From contig NW_013546400.1 in assembly GCF_000760515.2 (NCBI RefSeq), forward strand, positions 1-64,000: 64,000 nucleotides of DNA, written 5' to 3'. Shown here piece by piece: positions 1-9,974 of the stretch. The notes below the pieces were generated by a model, which did not search any database, had not been told where the DNA came from, and worked only from the letters and a program-made list of their open reading frames with translations. Both the position numbers and the translations under genes were made by a program. This DNA is from Mitosporidium daphniae. Lineage: Eukaryota > Microsporidia. How positions within the stretch are numbered: position 1 is the stretch's first letter; the number at the start of each line of letters is the position of its first letter.

Positions 1-2958
1 TTATCAATCACTGATGTAGCTGCGGTTTCTGCTGTGCAGAAACTTGTACGTAAGGAGCGGGGTCGTACACCTCTTATCGGTGCGTTTCTTGCCCGCGATA
101 CAGAATCAACTCTAAATAGTTCCAAGGACGCGATAAAGAATGAAGACACAGAGTCAGCCAAAGATCAGCAAGCGGGTCCAATTCCAGACACGCTACCGTT
201 CTATCCAGTCGGTACGTTATGCACTATCGTTAGTGCGTTGCCGACTGGTGGAGGAGCTCCACTGACTCTTGTCGTTTATCCGCACTACCGTATCAAGGCA
301 GATTTTGAGGCCCTGAATGATACTATTGCCAATAACGATACATCTGCTGATTCAGAATTGTCATCATCACCGTCTTCTCAGGTGTCTCAGTCACCCCGCA
401 CCCAGGCCTCTATGACGCTGCGGGTTCGGTTATTGGAACCACTACATATTGGTGCAACTGGATCCGAGAGAGCTCTGGCACAAGAGTGCATAACGCTGCT
501 TAGTTCTCTCGCTAAATCGAACGCTTTCATTCGTGAACACCTTGCTTCATTCACGCAGCCACTGCCGAGTGTTGATGAGCCAGAAGCCTTGACAGACCTT
601 ATTGCTGTACTTTGTTCCGGACCACCACAATCACTTCAGAGGATCCTGGCCTCAGAGTCTATGGAAGAACGGTTACGGATTGCTCTCGAGTTATTGTTGC
701 GCGAGTCTGAATCGACACAGTTGCTGATTGACATTCGGCGCAGTGTTGAAGAGCGGCTTTCTTCACGCCATCGTGAGGCGCTTTTACAAGAGCAGTTACG
801 TGCTATTCAGCGTGAACTTGGCAATGCGAACAGCAATTCCCGGCCAACAGGAGAATCCCTCCGCGAGCGTGCGATTTCTCTTTTTGAAAGCCGTATTGCA
901 CCTCTACGAGCTAAAATAATTGCAGAATCTCCGACAGTAACTCCACTTAGCACACCATCAGCCCCAGTGGAGCCCCTTTCACAACCAACATCACCTGTTA
1001 CATTTTCTTCCCTGTTAGCGCCTAGCATCCCTGCACTGCTGCAACTTATAGATGAGGAGATGGAGCGTCTTGCAAGCGTGGAAGTGAGTTCTGGCGAGTT
1101 TGGCATTATTCGTACGTATCTTGACTGGCTTACGGCGCTTCCATGGCTTTCCAGCCCTGCCAAAAATACGCCATCCCTTGAGGAGGCCCGTACAATTCTT
1201 GACACAGACCATTGGGGGCTGGCAGATGTTAAGCAGCGCATCATCGAGATGCTTGCATCTATCCGTTTGCAAGGCCAAAGCTCTGCTGTCGGAACCAACT
1301 CCTCACGCTCCGTATTGTTGCTAGTGGGTCCACCAGGCATCGGAAAAACTTCTATTGCGGCGAGCGTGGCTCGCGCCCTCGGAAGGCCCTTCTATCGTCT
1401 CTCATTAGGTGGCCTTGCGGATGTAGCTGAGATTAAGGGCCATCGACGCACATATCTCGGTGCCATGCCTGGAAAGCTTATCCAAGCATTGCTACAGACG
1501 CAATCACATGCTCCGGTCATTCTACTTGACGAGATCGATAAAGTTGGTATGGCAACAATGGGTGGACGCGTTGGCGGTGACCCAGGTGCTGCACTTCTTG
1601 AGGTTCTTGACGGCCGGCATTTCGTGGATTATTTCCTAGATACTCCCGTCGATCTTTCTGGAGTAATTTTTGTTGCCACTGCAAATCAGACAGATAGCAT
1701 TTCTGCCCCATTGTTGGACCGGATGAGCATTATCAGATTGTCTTCATATGTTACCGAGGAAAAGATTGCTATTGCCAAGCGGCATTTACTTCCTCAGGCG
1801 CTTTCCTCTACAGGGCTCGGCCATGTTCATGTTATTGGCTCGGAATCACCTATTTCTGTGGACGAAAATGCTACTTGTAGTGACCAAGTTGACAAAACCA
1901 TGCCCGGTGCCTCTGATCAGCTAAGCCCTGATAACAAGAAAAAATCCAGTGTTGAAGTTTGCTTGAGTCCCAAAACAAGCGAGTGCGTCATAGAATTTCC
2001 GGAGGCGACATTGCGGACGCTCATCGATAATTGGTGCCGGGAGCCAGGGGTGAGGCAATTACGACAATCCATCGAACGCATATGTCGGCGTATTGCGGCA
2101 ACCATTCTTGAACATCCGGGTGCGGCATTTGATGCTGCCCTCAGCTCCCTATACATCAAAGGGAGGTCTGTTATGACAAAAATGACAACGGAAAATACAG
2201 TGTCAATTTCCTCACCCATTCGTATTGGTGTCGAGGCATTGCCGCAGCTCCTTGGTCTGGCACCATTCTCTTCTGAGCTTAGTGATTTCGGCAGCAAGTC
2301 ATTGCCACCTGGTGTAGTGGCTGGACTTGCATGGACACCATATGGTGGGGCTATTATCCACATTGAAGTGATTCGTATCAATGAGACCGAGAATACCTCT
2401 GGATCTGAAAAAGAAAATGACCTGGTGCACTCCTCGTTGGCGCTACCATTGAAAACCACAGGACACCTTGGGAAAGTCATGGACGAATCGGCGGCGATTG
2501 CACATTCAGTAGTTCGCATGGCTCTAGCTGCAGATTCACAAACATCTCTTGAAGCTATACCTGCCAAGACAGGCTCGCATGGAACACTGCATCTACACGT
2601 GCCTGAAGGTGCGACTCCGAAAGATGGACCATCTGCCGGAGTTGCCATGGCCGTTGCTCTGCTCTCGCTGGCCCGAAATGTCCCCGTTCGCGCAGGGCTT
2701 GGTTTTACAGGTGAACTCACACTCTCTGGTCGTATCTTGCGGATTGGTGGTCTGCGAGAAAAAGCACTTGCTGCACGGCGGGAGGGGTTGACTGCGATAG
2801 CATTCCCACGAGCAAATATCCCCGAATGGGAGGAGATGGAATGTGCTAAGCCAGAGCCGCTCGTTGGTCCCAGTGTTGGCCTTGTTGGGTTTCCCGTCTC
2901 TTCCCTACAAGAGGTGCTCCCCATTGCCTTTCCGAAAACTTCCTCTCCCACCGCTTAG
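1..2958 (+). CDS. PIM1: ATP-dependent Lon protease, 5'-partial
   Basis: Lon-family AAA+ serine protease, probably the mitochondrial-matrix form that degrades damaged proteins. The frame is open to the left window edge and the first in-window residues already belong to the N-terminal Lon domain, so the start lies outside; 985 codons are visible. The N-terminal substrate domain is followed by Walker A GPPGIGKT (about codons 443-450), Walker B ILLDEIDK, and the C-terminal protease domain with catalytic Ser in PKDGPSAG (codon at 2632) and Lys in GGLREKA (codon at 2761). Serine- and threonine-rich insertions lengthen the region before the ATPase and the one after Walker B. The C-terminus ends PTA, not a PTS1 tripeptide, which argues against the peroxisomal paralogue. 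No intron is needed, unlike most genes here. Family certain; compartment inferred. Confidence 0.93.
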   Translation, partial: LSITDVAAVSAVQKLVRKERGRTPLIGAFLARDTESTLNSSKDAIKNEDTESAKDQQAGPIPDTLPFYPVGTLCTIVSALPTGGGAPLTLVVYPHYRIKADFEALNDTIANNDTSADSELSSSPSSQVSQSPRTQASMTLRVRLLEPLHIGATGSERALAQECITLLSSLAKSNAFIREHLASFTQPLPSVDEPEALTDLIAVLCSGPPQSLQRILASESMEERLRIALELLLRESESTQLLIDIRRSVEERLSSRHREALLQEQLRAIQRELGNANSNSRPTGESLRERAISLFESRIAPLRAKIIAESPTVTPLSTPSAPVEPLSQPTSPVTFSSLLAPSIPALLQLIDEEMERLASVEVSSGEFGIIRTYLDWLTALPWLSSPAKNTPSLEEARTILDTDHWGLADVKQRIIEMLASIRLQGQSSAVGTNSSRSVLLLVGPPGIGKTSIAASVARALGRPFYRLSLGGLADVAEIKGHRRTYLGAMPGKLIQALLQTQSHAPVILLDEIDKVGMATMGGRVGGDPGAALLEVLDGRHFVDYFLDTPVDLSGVIFVATANQTDSISAPLLDRMSIIRLSSYVTEEKIAIAKRHLLPQALSSTGLGHVHVIGSESPISVDENATCSDQVDKTMPGASDQLSPDNKKKSSVEVCLSPKTSECVIEFPEATLRTLIDNWCREPGVRQLRQSIERICRRIAATILEHPGAAFDAALSSLYIKGRSVMTKMTTENTVSISSPIRIGVEALPQLLGLAPFSSELSDFGSKSLPPGVVAGLAWTPYGGAIIHIEVIRINETENTSGSEKENDLVHSSLALPLKTTGHLGKVMDESAAIAHSVVRMALAADSQTSLEAIPAKTGSHGTLHLHVPEGATPKDGPSAGVAMAVALLSLARNVPVRAGLGFTGELTLSGRILRIGGLREKALAARREGLTAIAFPRANIPEWEEMECAKPEPLVGPSVGLVGFPVSSLQEVLPIAFPKTSSPTA

Positions 2959-3529
2959 ACTTTTAGCCATTCAACATGGTATACCACCGCCACCACCGCA
3001 ATGGGCCAAATATGTATCCAAACAAACAAATAAATAACTATTTTAATCGCCGCTTAATTATACGACTATTATTAGCCATCGCTGAAAATGGAATACCAAT
3101 CCATGGAATGGATATAAAGCAAATGTTAGCGGTTTATTTTGGCAAAAGAAATAAGCATCCTTTTTTTAAATCCCCCCTTTAATATTGCCAACGTTGTCAA
3201 GTTTAAAAGTTGAAAGAAAAGGAATTTGTCTACTAGCCCCTTTGAGATTTGGGTTCCCTGCAAACATGCATGGTCAAAACTGTGGTTAGCAGGCGATTCG
3301 CGTATTTATCTTCGATTTTACCTTTAGCCAAGTTATCTTGCTACAATCTTGAGCCACGTCGCTTCTGAACAAATGGGGAATCTTGCCTGTGGCGGCAGAT
3401 TTATGCCGAGCCGTGGTATATTTAATTTACGAAAACCTCCAATCATGTGTTGATTGGATGTGATAGAGTAAACTTTGCGGTTGGGTTTAATTATGAACTT
3501 TTTAATTTTAATTAAATTGAAAGCTTTTT
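2959..3529. other. intergenic region, Lon to FCF1
   Basis: No supportable gene. Short open frames here lack family features. The last 50 bases before FCF1 are rich in TTTTAATT/AATTAAATT runs and look like its start-proximal promoter. Confidence 0.5.
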
Positions 3530-4099
3530 ATGGCCAAATTCGCCAAGGTCAAGCGAATACAGAAAATCAAAAGGACAGCAAAGCTGGACGAAGAAAAGGC
3601 AAAGGCACAAACAAAGCTGAAATCAGATGAACAAGGAAATGAGGTGCGTCATGTTGCAAGACCTAACGCATCGTTTTTCTTTGAACACAACAAAGCGCTG
3701 GGACCGCCCTACCATGTGATCGTCGATACAAACTTTATCAACAAATCGATTCAAATGAAAATTGAAATCGTTCGCGGCGTAATGGACTGCCTCTTTTCCC
3801 GCTGCTTTTTGTACATCACCGATTGCGTAGTGGCTGAGATTGAAAAGCTTGGTCCAAAGTATCGCATTGCACTTACCTTTGCTCGAGATGAGAATATTTT
3901 TGAGCGACTTCCGTGCATGCATAAGGGCACATATGCAGATGACTGTATCCTTTCGCGCGTAGCGTCGCACCCATGCTTTATCGTTGCGACAAACGACAAG
4001 GAACTGAAATCCAGGATCAGAAAGCTGCCAGGAATTCCGATCATGTATGTGGCAAAGTACAAATACTCTATTGAGCGGTTACCTGAAGGCATGGTGTAA
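3530..4099 (+). CDS. FCF1: rRNA-processing endonuclease Fcf1/Utp24 (PIN domain)
   Basis: PIN-domain endonuclease of the small-subunit processome, which cleaves pre-rRNA at the 5' end of 18S in the nucleolus. The 189 residues match the usual family length. A basic Lys-rich N-terminus is followed by the PIN fold with its acidic residues in VDTNFI, DCVVAEIEKLG, DDCIL and ATNDKELK. The C-terminus YKYSIERLPEG is characteristic of Fcf1 rather than of its relative Utp23. Single exon. The ATG is preceded by an AATTTTAATTAAATT tract, the start-proximal box seen across this window. It converges on TRS33 downstream with 128 bp between. Confidence 0.95.
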   Translation: MAKFAKVKRIQKIKRTAKLDEEKAKAQTKLKSDEQGNEVRHVARPNASFFFEHNKALGPPYHVIVDTNFINKSIQMKIEIVRGVMDCLFSRCFLYITDCVVAEIEKLGPKYRIALTFARDENIFERLPCMHKGTYADDCILSRVASHPCFIVATNDKELKSRIRKLPGIPIMYVAKYKYSIERLPEGMV

Positions 4100-4227
4100 C
4101 GTCGTAAATTATCTGAGATTATCAATAAATCCACAAGCTTTATTCCTGCTAAAGGGCAAGCAATTGCAAGACCTATTGGGAACAGGGGCTGTTTTAAACT
4201 GAGAAAACATGGTTCATAAATGGCTAC

Positions 4228-4792
4228 TCAAATGCGGGTCAGGTGCAACGACCCGGGATATCCTGTTGCAGAAACATGGATTCCAAGGGAAGAAAGAAAC
4301 CCAACAACAATGCCAACAATAATGGGATTGGGAACATATCTCTGGGTCGCATCTGCAGCCTTCCATCCGAGGACATATGTGCCCTGATGATTTGTTTTCA
4401 AATTCTCGATGGGAAATTTGTACCCATTGATGATCGGCCAAAGGTCCCTGCATATGCACTTGATCGCCTCAAGTTCTTCCGAAAAACTAGCGCCATTCCT
4501 GTCGCTCATAAACCTAGATAAGCTTAGAAAACCCGACATACCTTTCTGAAAAGCGCATCCCTATCTCTTTTCCGATTTCTTCCAGCTTTGATGCCTCCTT
4601 ATTGTCTGGAGAAGATTTTCCAGATGTATGTTGACTAGCCTCTATGTTTGCCGAACTACATTGACTAATTTCTAGAGTCTGTGGATTTTGATCATTTGAT
4701 GATATGATGTTTCTATGGCCCTTTAGTCCTTTTGCTGAGAGATGCACTATTTCCTGTAGAAGCAATTCATAGGGAAGCGCTGCAATTTGCAT
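4228..4792 (-). CDS. TRS33: TRAPP complex subunit Trs33/TRAPPC6
   Basis: Bet3-fold subunit of the TRAPP tethering complex, a Rab GTPase exchange factor for ER-Golgi and Golgi traffic. Two exons (4542..4792 and 4228..4513) are joined across a 28-nt GTATGT...TAG intron, giving 178 residues. Splicing joins KLEEIGKEIGMRFSER to a second exon carrying the Trs33 hallmark LKTNHQGTYVL and the C-terminal strand SSLGIHVSATG. An acidic/Ser-rich insertion in exon 1 is not typical of the family. The start has an ATTTAAATTTTGA box directly upstream. Assignment rests on the NHQGTYVL segment and overall layout. Confidence 0.85.
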
Positions 4793-5032
4793 TCAAAATT
4801 TAAATCGACCAGCTAGCTTAAATTTTAACATTTTCAATCTCCAGGACTTGACCTGATTTGGCCAGCTTAGCCAAATAAGATATCTTTCATGGTAAGATAT
4901 CTTTTATGGCGCTGACGATGAGACATTGACCGCCTAAATATTGAGCACCCTCCATGGTTATCTTTTGCTTACCATAGAATAAATAAATAAAATTTATTTT
5001 ATCGACTCGTTCTTATCTTTTGGGCTTTGATT

Positions 5033-6367
5033 CTAACGATTGAGAGAATCGATGCTCTCATTTATGTTTTTTTCAAAGCTATTTGTAACATTAGAGGGTT
5101 CAGAGCTAATAGTATCTTTAGGGTTAGCCTTATTATCAAGCTTTTTCTGGTCCTCAGGATTGCTTGGCTTTTTAGGGTTAGATGTTTGTTCATCAATTGT
5201 AGAGGTAGATTTCTCATATTTCTCATATTTCTCAGATTTCTCAGATGCATTAGGTTTGGATTTTCCAATGTTTTGAGAAGCTTCGTCACCGAAAGCGATG
5301 AAGCTAGCAAGGAAATTTAGGCCATTAAAAAGTACGGAAAAAAAGCCCTTAACATAGTTGTCCCAAATATCTTTTGATACCTCTGTTGGCGATGTAAAAT
5401 AAATGTTAAAGAACAAGATCGCCTGTATTGCTCTTGGCAGGAACCCAGACATTCCACATAAGCCATCCAGAATAACAAGGGCAGAGAACCTGATATAGGC
5501 AAAGTATTTCCAATAGATACTTTTTTCTTTCCCTTTAATGGCTCTCAATTTATGTTCATGAGATTCGCCAAAGCTGAAATAAGAATGATGGATAGCTTTT
5601 TCATCGGGATAAGTAACCTTTCGTTGTGGATACAACCATAGATAAGCGGGAAGAAAGATCGTATAGATATAAAAAACGACGGAATTAATAGCATTGTTAT
5701 GAAGTCCAAGTATGAGACCAAAATACAAAACCACAGACAGCGTTAGCCGCGCATTTAATTGCAAAACAAACAGGACTGCTTCGCCATAACTCTCAATATG
5801 AAACATCTCGGCAATCGGAAACACTTCTTCAAGGGTAACAGCCCGATTATTATCAAGTTCATTGAAAGTAGAGCTCCTTTTTTTTCCATCAAGCAATGTC
5901 GTGTCGATAACCATGTTAGGAGGCAAGTTAATATAGGTATTCCCGCCATCAGACCATAGCATACGAACACCGTCGTTAAGGCGGTCAAAAATATATTTCC
6001 AGTGAATTGGCGCCGGTAGACCAAATGGATACCATAACCTGAATTCGTAAAGCATTAAGAAGATTTTTAGGATGAGGCCATCCGTTTTTAGGAAATATTG
6101 GGTAATTGTAATGGTAAAAAGTACCTTGAAATAGTCTAAGAAATTTGATTTGTGCTTATCGGACACAAAGTAATGGTATGCTGGAAACACAAAATTGATG
6201 ATCAGAGCTGAGGTGGCCAATATCGATGGAAGAAACAGGGATACAAGCGATATTCCGAACACCACAAAAACAAGTGTATTATTGTCGCCATTTACATCAA
6301 CCAGCCTGTTGAAAATTTCAGCCCCATGGGTAGAATTTATGCTTTGAATATATGGGGTTATAGACAT
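5033..6367 (-). CDS. membrane protein with two TB2/DP1/HVA22 (REEP)-like regions
   Basis: 444-residue multi-pass protein. Two segments resemble the TB2/DP1/HVA22 domain of REEP/Yop1 proteins, which wedge into and curve ER membranes. The first is around residues 50-120 (FPAYHYF followed by LYEFRLWYPFG). The second is around residues 215-350 (FLPAYLWLYPQ, then FFNIYFTSP and IWDNYVKGFF). Both have the order hydrophobic hairpin, PAY motif, hydrophobic hairpin, amphipathic tail. The C-terminal 75 residues are hydrophilic, Lys/Ser/Glu/Asn-rich, with a small KYEKYEKS repeat. Single exon. The REEP relation is my reading of spaced motifs; another polytopic ER protein family is possible. Confidence 0.5.
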   Translation of the reverse strand: MSITPYIQSINSTHGAEIFNRLVDVNGDNNTLVFVVFGISLVSLFLPSILATSALIINFVFPAYHYFVSDKHKSNFLDYFKVLFTITITQYFLKTDGLILKIFLMLYEFRLWYPFGLPAPIHWKYIFDRLNDGVRMLWSDGGNTYINLPPNMVIDTTLLDGKKRSSTFNELDNNRAVTLEEVFPIAEMFHIESYGEAVLFVLQLNARLTLSVVLYFGLILGLHNNAINSVVFYIYTIFLPAYLWLYPQRKVTYPDEKAIHHSYFSFGESHEHKLRAIKGKEKSIYWKYFAYIRFSALVILDGLCGMSGFLPRAIQAILFFNIYFTSPTEVSKDIWDNYVKGFFSVLFNGLNFLASFIAFGDEASQNIGKSKPNASEKSEKYEKYEKSTSTIDEQTSNPKKPSNPEDQKKLDNKANPKDTISSEPSNVTNSFEKNINESIDSLNR

Positions 6368-6486
6368 TCGAAAGAGCTGAATTCACGTGTGTATGGTCTT
6401 TATGTAAGACAAAGCTTACTGTTGGTCGCATCCGAAAACAAGTTTTGCGACATTTTTTAAAATAAAATACCCCAAATTTTAAGTTT

Positions 6487-9260
6487 ATGACACTGAAGCC
6501 TCAGCATAATAACCGTACATTTTGGCACCGATTTACTTTTAGAGGACGAGGACAATATAATTCAGGCTGTTGTTCTCATAGATCTCTCTACGGATAGGTC
6601 CTTTGAGCCTTTGACATTTGGCACCCAGCGAGTGAGCTTTATTTTTTAATCCCGACAGAGTCTATTACCGGTTGCCAACATCCCGCTGGTATCATACACG
6701 CTTGAATGGCTTGCCTCGTCCGGATGCATTTCCAGCATCATCTTGGCTGGGACCGTTGATTCAATATCTCCTCTTCTGGCAGCCATCAAGTAAGTTTGTT
6801 TTGGCAACTTTAGCGAGCTCGTCCAGCACAATTCGATTTATCCGCCGATTTCTCCATTTTACACAAGCACCTCATGTTCATCGCTTGGAGACCAGTTGAG
6901 AGACATCGATGCAGCTGGAATTGTTACGGGCGATTTTTTGCTTTTGCGCAGCGGCGCCTTGGATTATCTTTCAAATTCACCTCTTCTTCCGATGTTGGAG
7001 CTGCACCGCAGCCGGAGAAAATCGGCAAGCTCCATCATGACCACGCTATTGAGGCGGCTTCCTCCGTCGCATCATGCAAGAAATGCAAGAGATGCCTCCA
7101 TTTATGTTATCGATGGCGAAAGACTGGTTTCAATGCACTCGATAGATCCCAAAATGGGTATTTTTAATTTCTTAAAGCCGGTTAGGGATCCCACTCTCTC
7201 TCAATGAACTGATTCCAAAGAAAACCTCTTCACTTGAAGTGCGGTTTGATCTTGTGGACTGCTGTTTGGATATTGTAGGCTCTTATTTTTCTTGCTCATC
7301 TAGTGCTCGCCAGAGGTGCTGGCCCTGTTCACAGAAAATTTCGACTACCAAGATATAAAGGTCGACTTTTTCCAGGGAATCTCAGCCAGTGATATTCTTT
7401 CCTATGAATTCTCAGTTTCTATCCTTGGCGAGCAAGCTAGCCCTAAAGGTAATGCTGGCTCTGGTAGCATCAATGGATCCTATTTTTCCGTGGTCAATTC
7501 GACCTTTGCTTTTATGGCTGCAAGCAGAGATATTCTGCAAAGATGGTGCTATCCGTTGGTTCCAGATATTCCAATGTCTTCTCTGCTGCATAAGGTTATA
7601 TCACCAGCCATGGGTACTTCCACATCTCCCACCATAAAAGGCGCAAAAGGCTCTTCAACCAAGACAATCTGTCATGGCCAGGGCGTAAAATTAAGACGCT
7701 ATGGCACTTGCATTGCGTATGTTGGGGAGAAAGTCACCATGGGAACCGGGGTGCGTTTTGAAGGCCATGTACTGATTGGGTCGAATTCGGTAATCGGCTC
7801 CGGGGTCGTTCTAATTGACTGTGTAATTGGTGCTAGAACGATCCTCGACGCAAACGCTTCTGTAAAAAATTCGATCCTTTTCTCATCAGATGATGCAAGT
7901 TGCCGTATAGGCACGAATGCCTCAATCCAGGGCTCTTTGCTTGCGCCTGGAACCGTCGTTGCAGATGGTGTTCGGACAAGAATAGGAACCATTCTGGGTA
8001 CCTGGACAGGTCTATGCCCAATATATTTGGAGACTGATCTTGATCCAACTTGCTTGAGATGGGTATCCTCTAAGCTCCTTTCCATTGGATCAAAGACGGA
8101 AACAGACAGAAATACTCATCGGCCGAACCAGCCTTCAGTCTTTATGTTTATATCTTCAGATGAGGAGGAGGCTCACCATTTTACGCCACCTACTTCTTTA
8201 GTGCCCTGGAGTGTAGCTTTAGGCAATCGTCTTCGATTTGCGTTTAAAAAGAAAAAATTTGCAAGCCCTTTCCCTGCTCGACCTGAATCGGAGAATGAAG
8301 ACAGTCATGAACGCGGGGAATCAGATAGTGATGATGACAATGAAGACGCTGATATGAAAGAAAATATTAATGACCTTAGGGATGTAGAAATAGAATTATC
8401 CAAGTCCGCTTTTTTCAAAACCAACGACAATTGGCTCACTCTGAACGAGCCCATGTTTTTTTCCACTAAAAAGACACCGTGGGTCGAGGACGTCCATGCA
8501 AGTCCTGATCCGACACAATCACCAGATTCATTAACATCTCTGAAGAACAAACAGAGCATATCGCTTTCTGGCCTTTCTGGCCTTTCTGGACTCGAGACTG
8601 CATCTGCTTCAATGAGCCAAACATCAAAAATGCCACCCGTGGTGCATACTCCCTCTGCTTCAAGTCATCCACAATTTGCGACAGAAATCGTAGAGACTCT
8701 AAAGCATGCTTTGGACTATGTTGCAGAAGTGGATAGCAGCCCATCATCGCCAATGGGCTCTTCGCCAACATCGGCAGATCTTCAGGCCTTTGTGGAGAAC
8801 ACTTGTGTCGAAATTAACGCCCTGAAATTTGCATTCAATGCAAATTTTCTTGAGGTAAGAAAAGCAGTGATCCCAGTGCTTGTTCGCCATAGTTTGAGTG
8901 GCGAGAGATCCTCCAAAATCCAACAAGTAAGCCGTACAAAGTAACTGCTAGGTGTTGGAGTGTTGGTTACCGTTGTTTTCCAAAATCTGCCACGGGTCAA
9001 GTGCCCAGAGTGAAATACTAACCCTACTTTTGGACACATGTGTTGGATGCAAGACAGGGATCGCCGATTTTCGTTGGATCGTATCGCATATGTATCAGCT
9101 AGATATCTTGGAAGAGGATGATATCCTCAAATGGTGGGAAAATGCCACTTCGGCAGAGCTCTCCGCTGACCTCAGGACACATGAGTATTCGTCAATCCTA
9201 TTTTCGCTATCCTCCTTCATAGAATGGCTTGAAGAAGAAGATGACAGCGATCATTCCTAA
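6487..9260 (+). CDS. GCD6: translation initiation factor eIF2B epsilon
   Basis: Catalytic epsilon subunit of eIF2B, which exchanges GDP for GTP on eIF2. Seven exons: 6487..6514, 6543..6631, 6659..6789, 6814..7157, 7186..7274, 7304..8926, 8952..9260. Introns are 28, 27, 24, 28, 29 and 25 nt and every junction keeps frame, giving 870 residues. Order: nucleotidyltransferase-like domain (IIQAVVL, LLPVANIPLVSYTLEWL, SLGDQLRDIDAAGIVTGDF), left-handed beta-helix repeats (IGSNSVIGSGVVLIDCVIG), a long acidic/Ser-rich linker, then the catalytic W2/eIF5C domain ending in the acidic FIEWLEEEDD. It is longer than the yeast protein (about 710) because of the linker. The ATG follows a CCCCAAATTTTAAG box. 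Confidence is very high because splicing restores family motifs at each junction. Confidence 0.95.
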
Positions 9261-9974
9261 CCCTAAAATACATGTGTCAATCAGATGTTTTTAATAGGCC
9301 GGGAATTTGTTAAGTAGTCTCCCTAATATATTAAGATAGGCGGTTTGAATCTGTGCTAGTTTCTTTAAATTTTGTCGAATTATAACGATTCCCATGATGG
9401 GTGGCAGCACGATATTGTCTGCTGCCTGCACATAAGGGGTTTTTAAGCGCCTTGCATCCAGAAATTTTACAGGCAACGAAGAGCACGAGCCGGGATATCA
9501 CTTACCCTGCCCTGTCCTCAAACCTCAATCGCTCTTTGTAAATACATTCCCGCAACGAAAGTAGGAGATCTTTGATTATATGAGTTAACCCAACTGAGCT
9601 CCTAAATTACAGGCACCCGATTAATTGAAATTTAATTTCGCTTAATTTAATGTCAGGTTCGGACTATATGGGAGCAGAGGCTCCTCTTTTCAAGCAGCAA
9701 AGCGAGACGATAATCGCTGCAGCTGGATAAAGAGGCTAGGAGGCTAATTTTATGAACCCCCATTTTGACTAAAATTTTGAGTTTCAAACTAAATCCCTTG
9801 CTTTCTGGTACATAATGAATTTGATCCCAAATAAGGGCGATCTGATGAGTAAATTTTCGGGGTTTCATTGGCCACTTTAGCAATTATTGAATTTAATATT
9901 CCGATTGGATGTAAAATTTCCGGTGCAAAACGGTCTAAAATTTTAAAAGCTTTTTCGAAAAGCTGTCCACATTG
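9261..9974. other. intergenic region before coiled-coil gene
   Basis: No supportable gene. TAACCCTAAA overlaps the GCD6 stop codon. An AAAATTTTAAAAG box lies about 35 bases before the next ATG and probably belongs to its promoter. Confidence 0.5.

Noticed and set aside
1917-2951. 344-codon open frame antisense to Lon
   Set aside because: Shadow of the Lon coding frame; no motif, no start box, and Lon is intact on the other strand.
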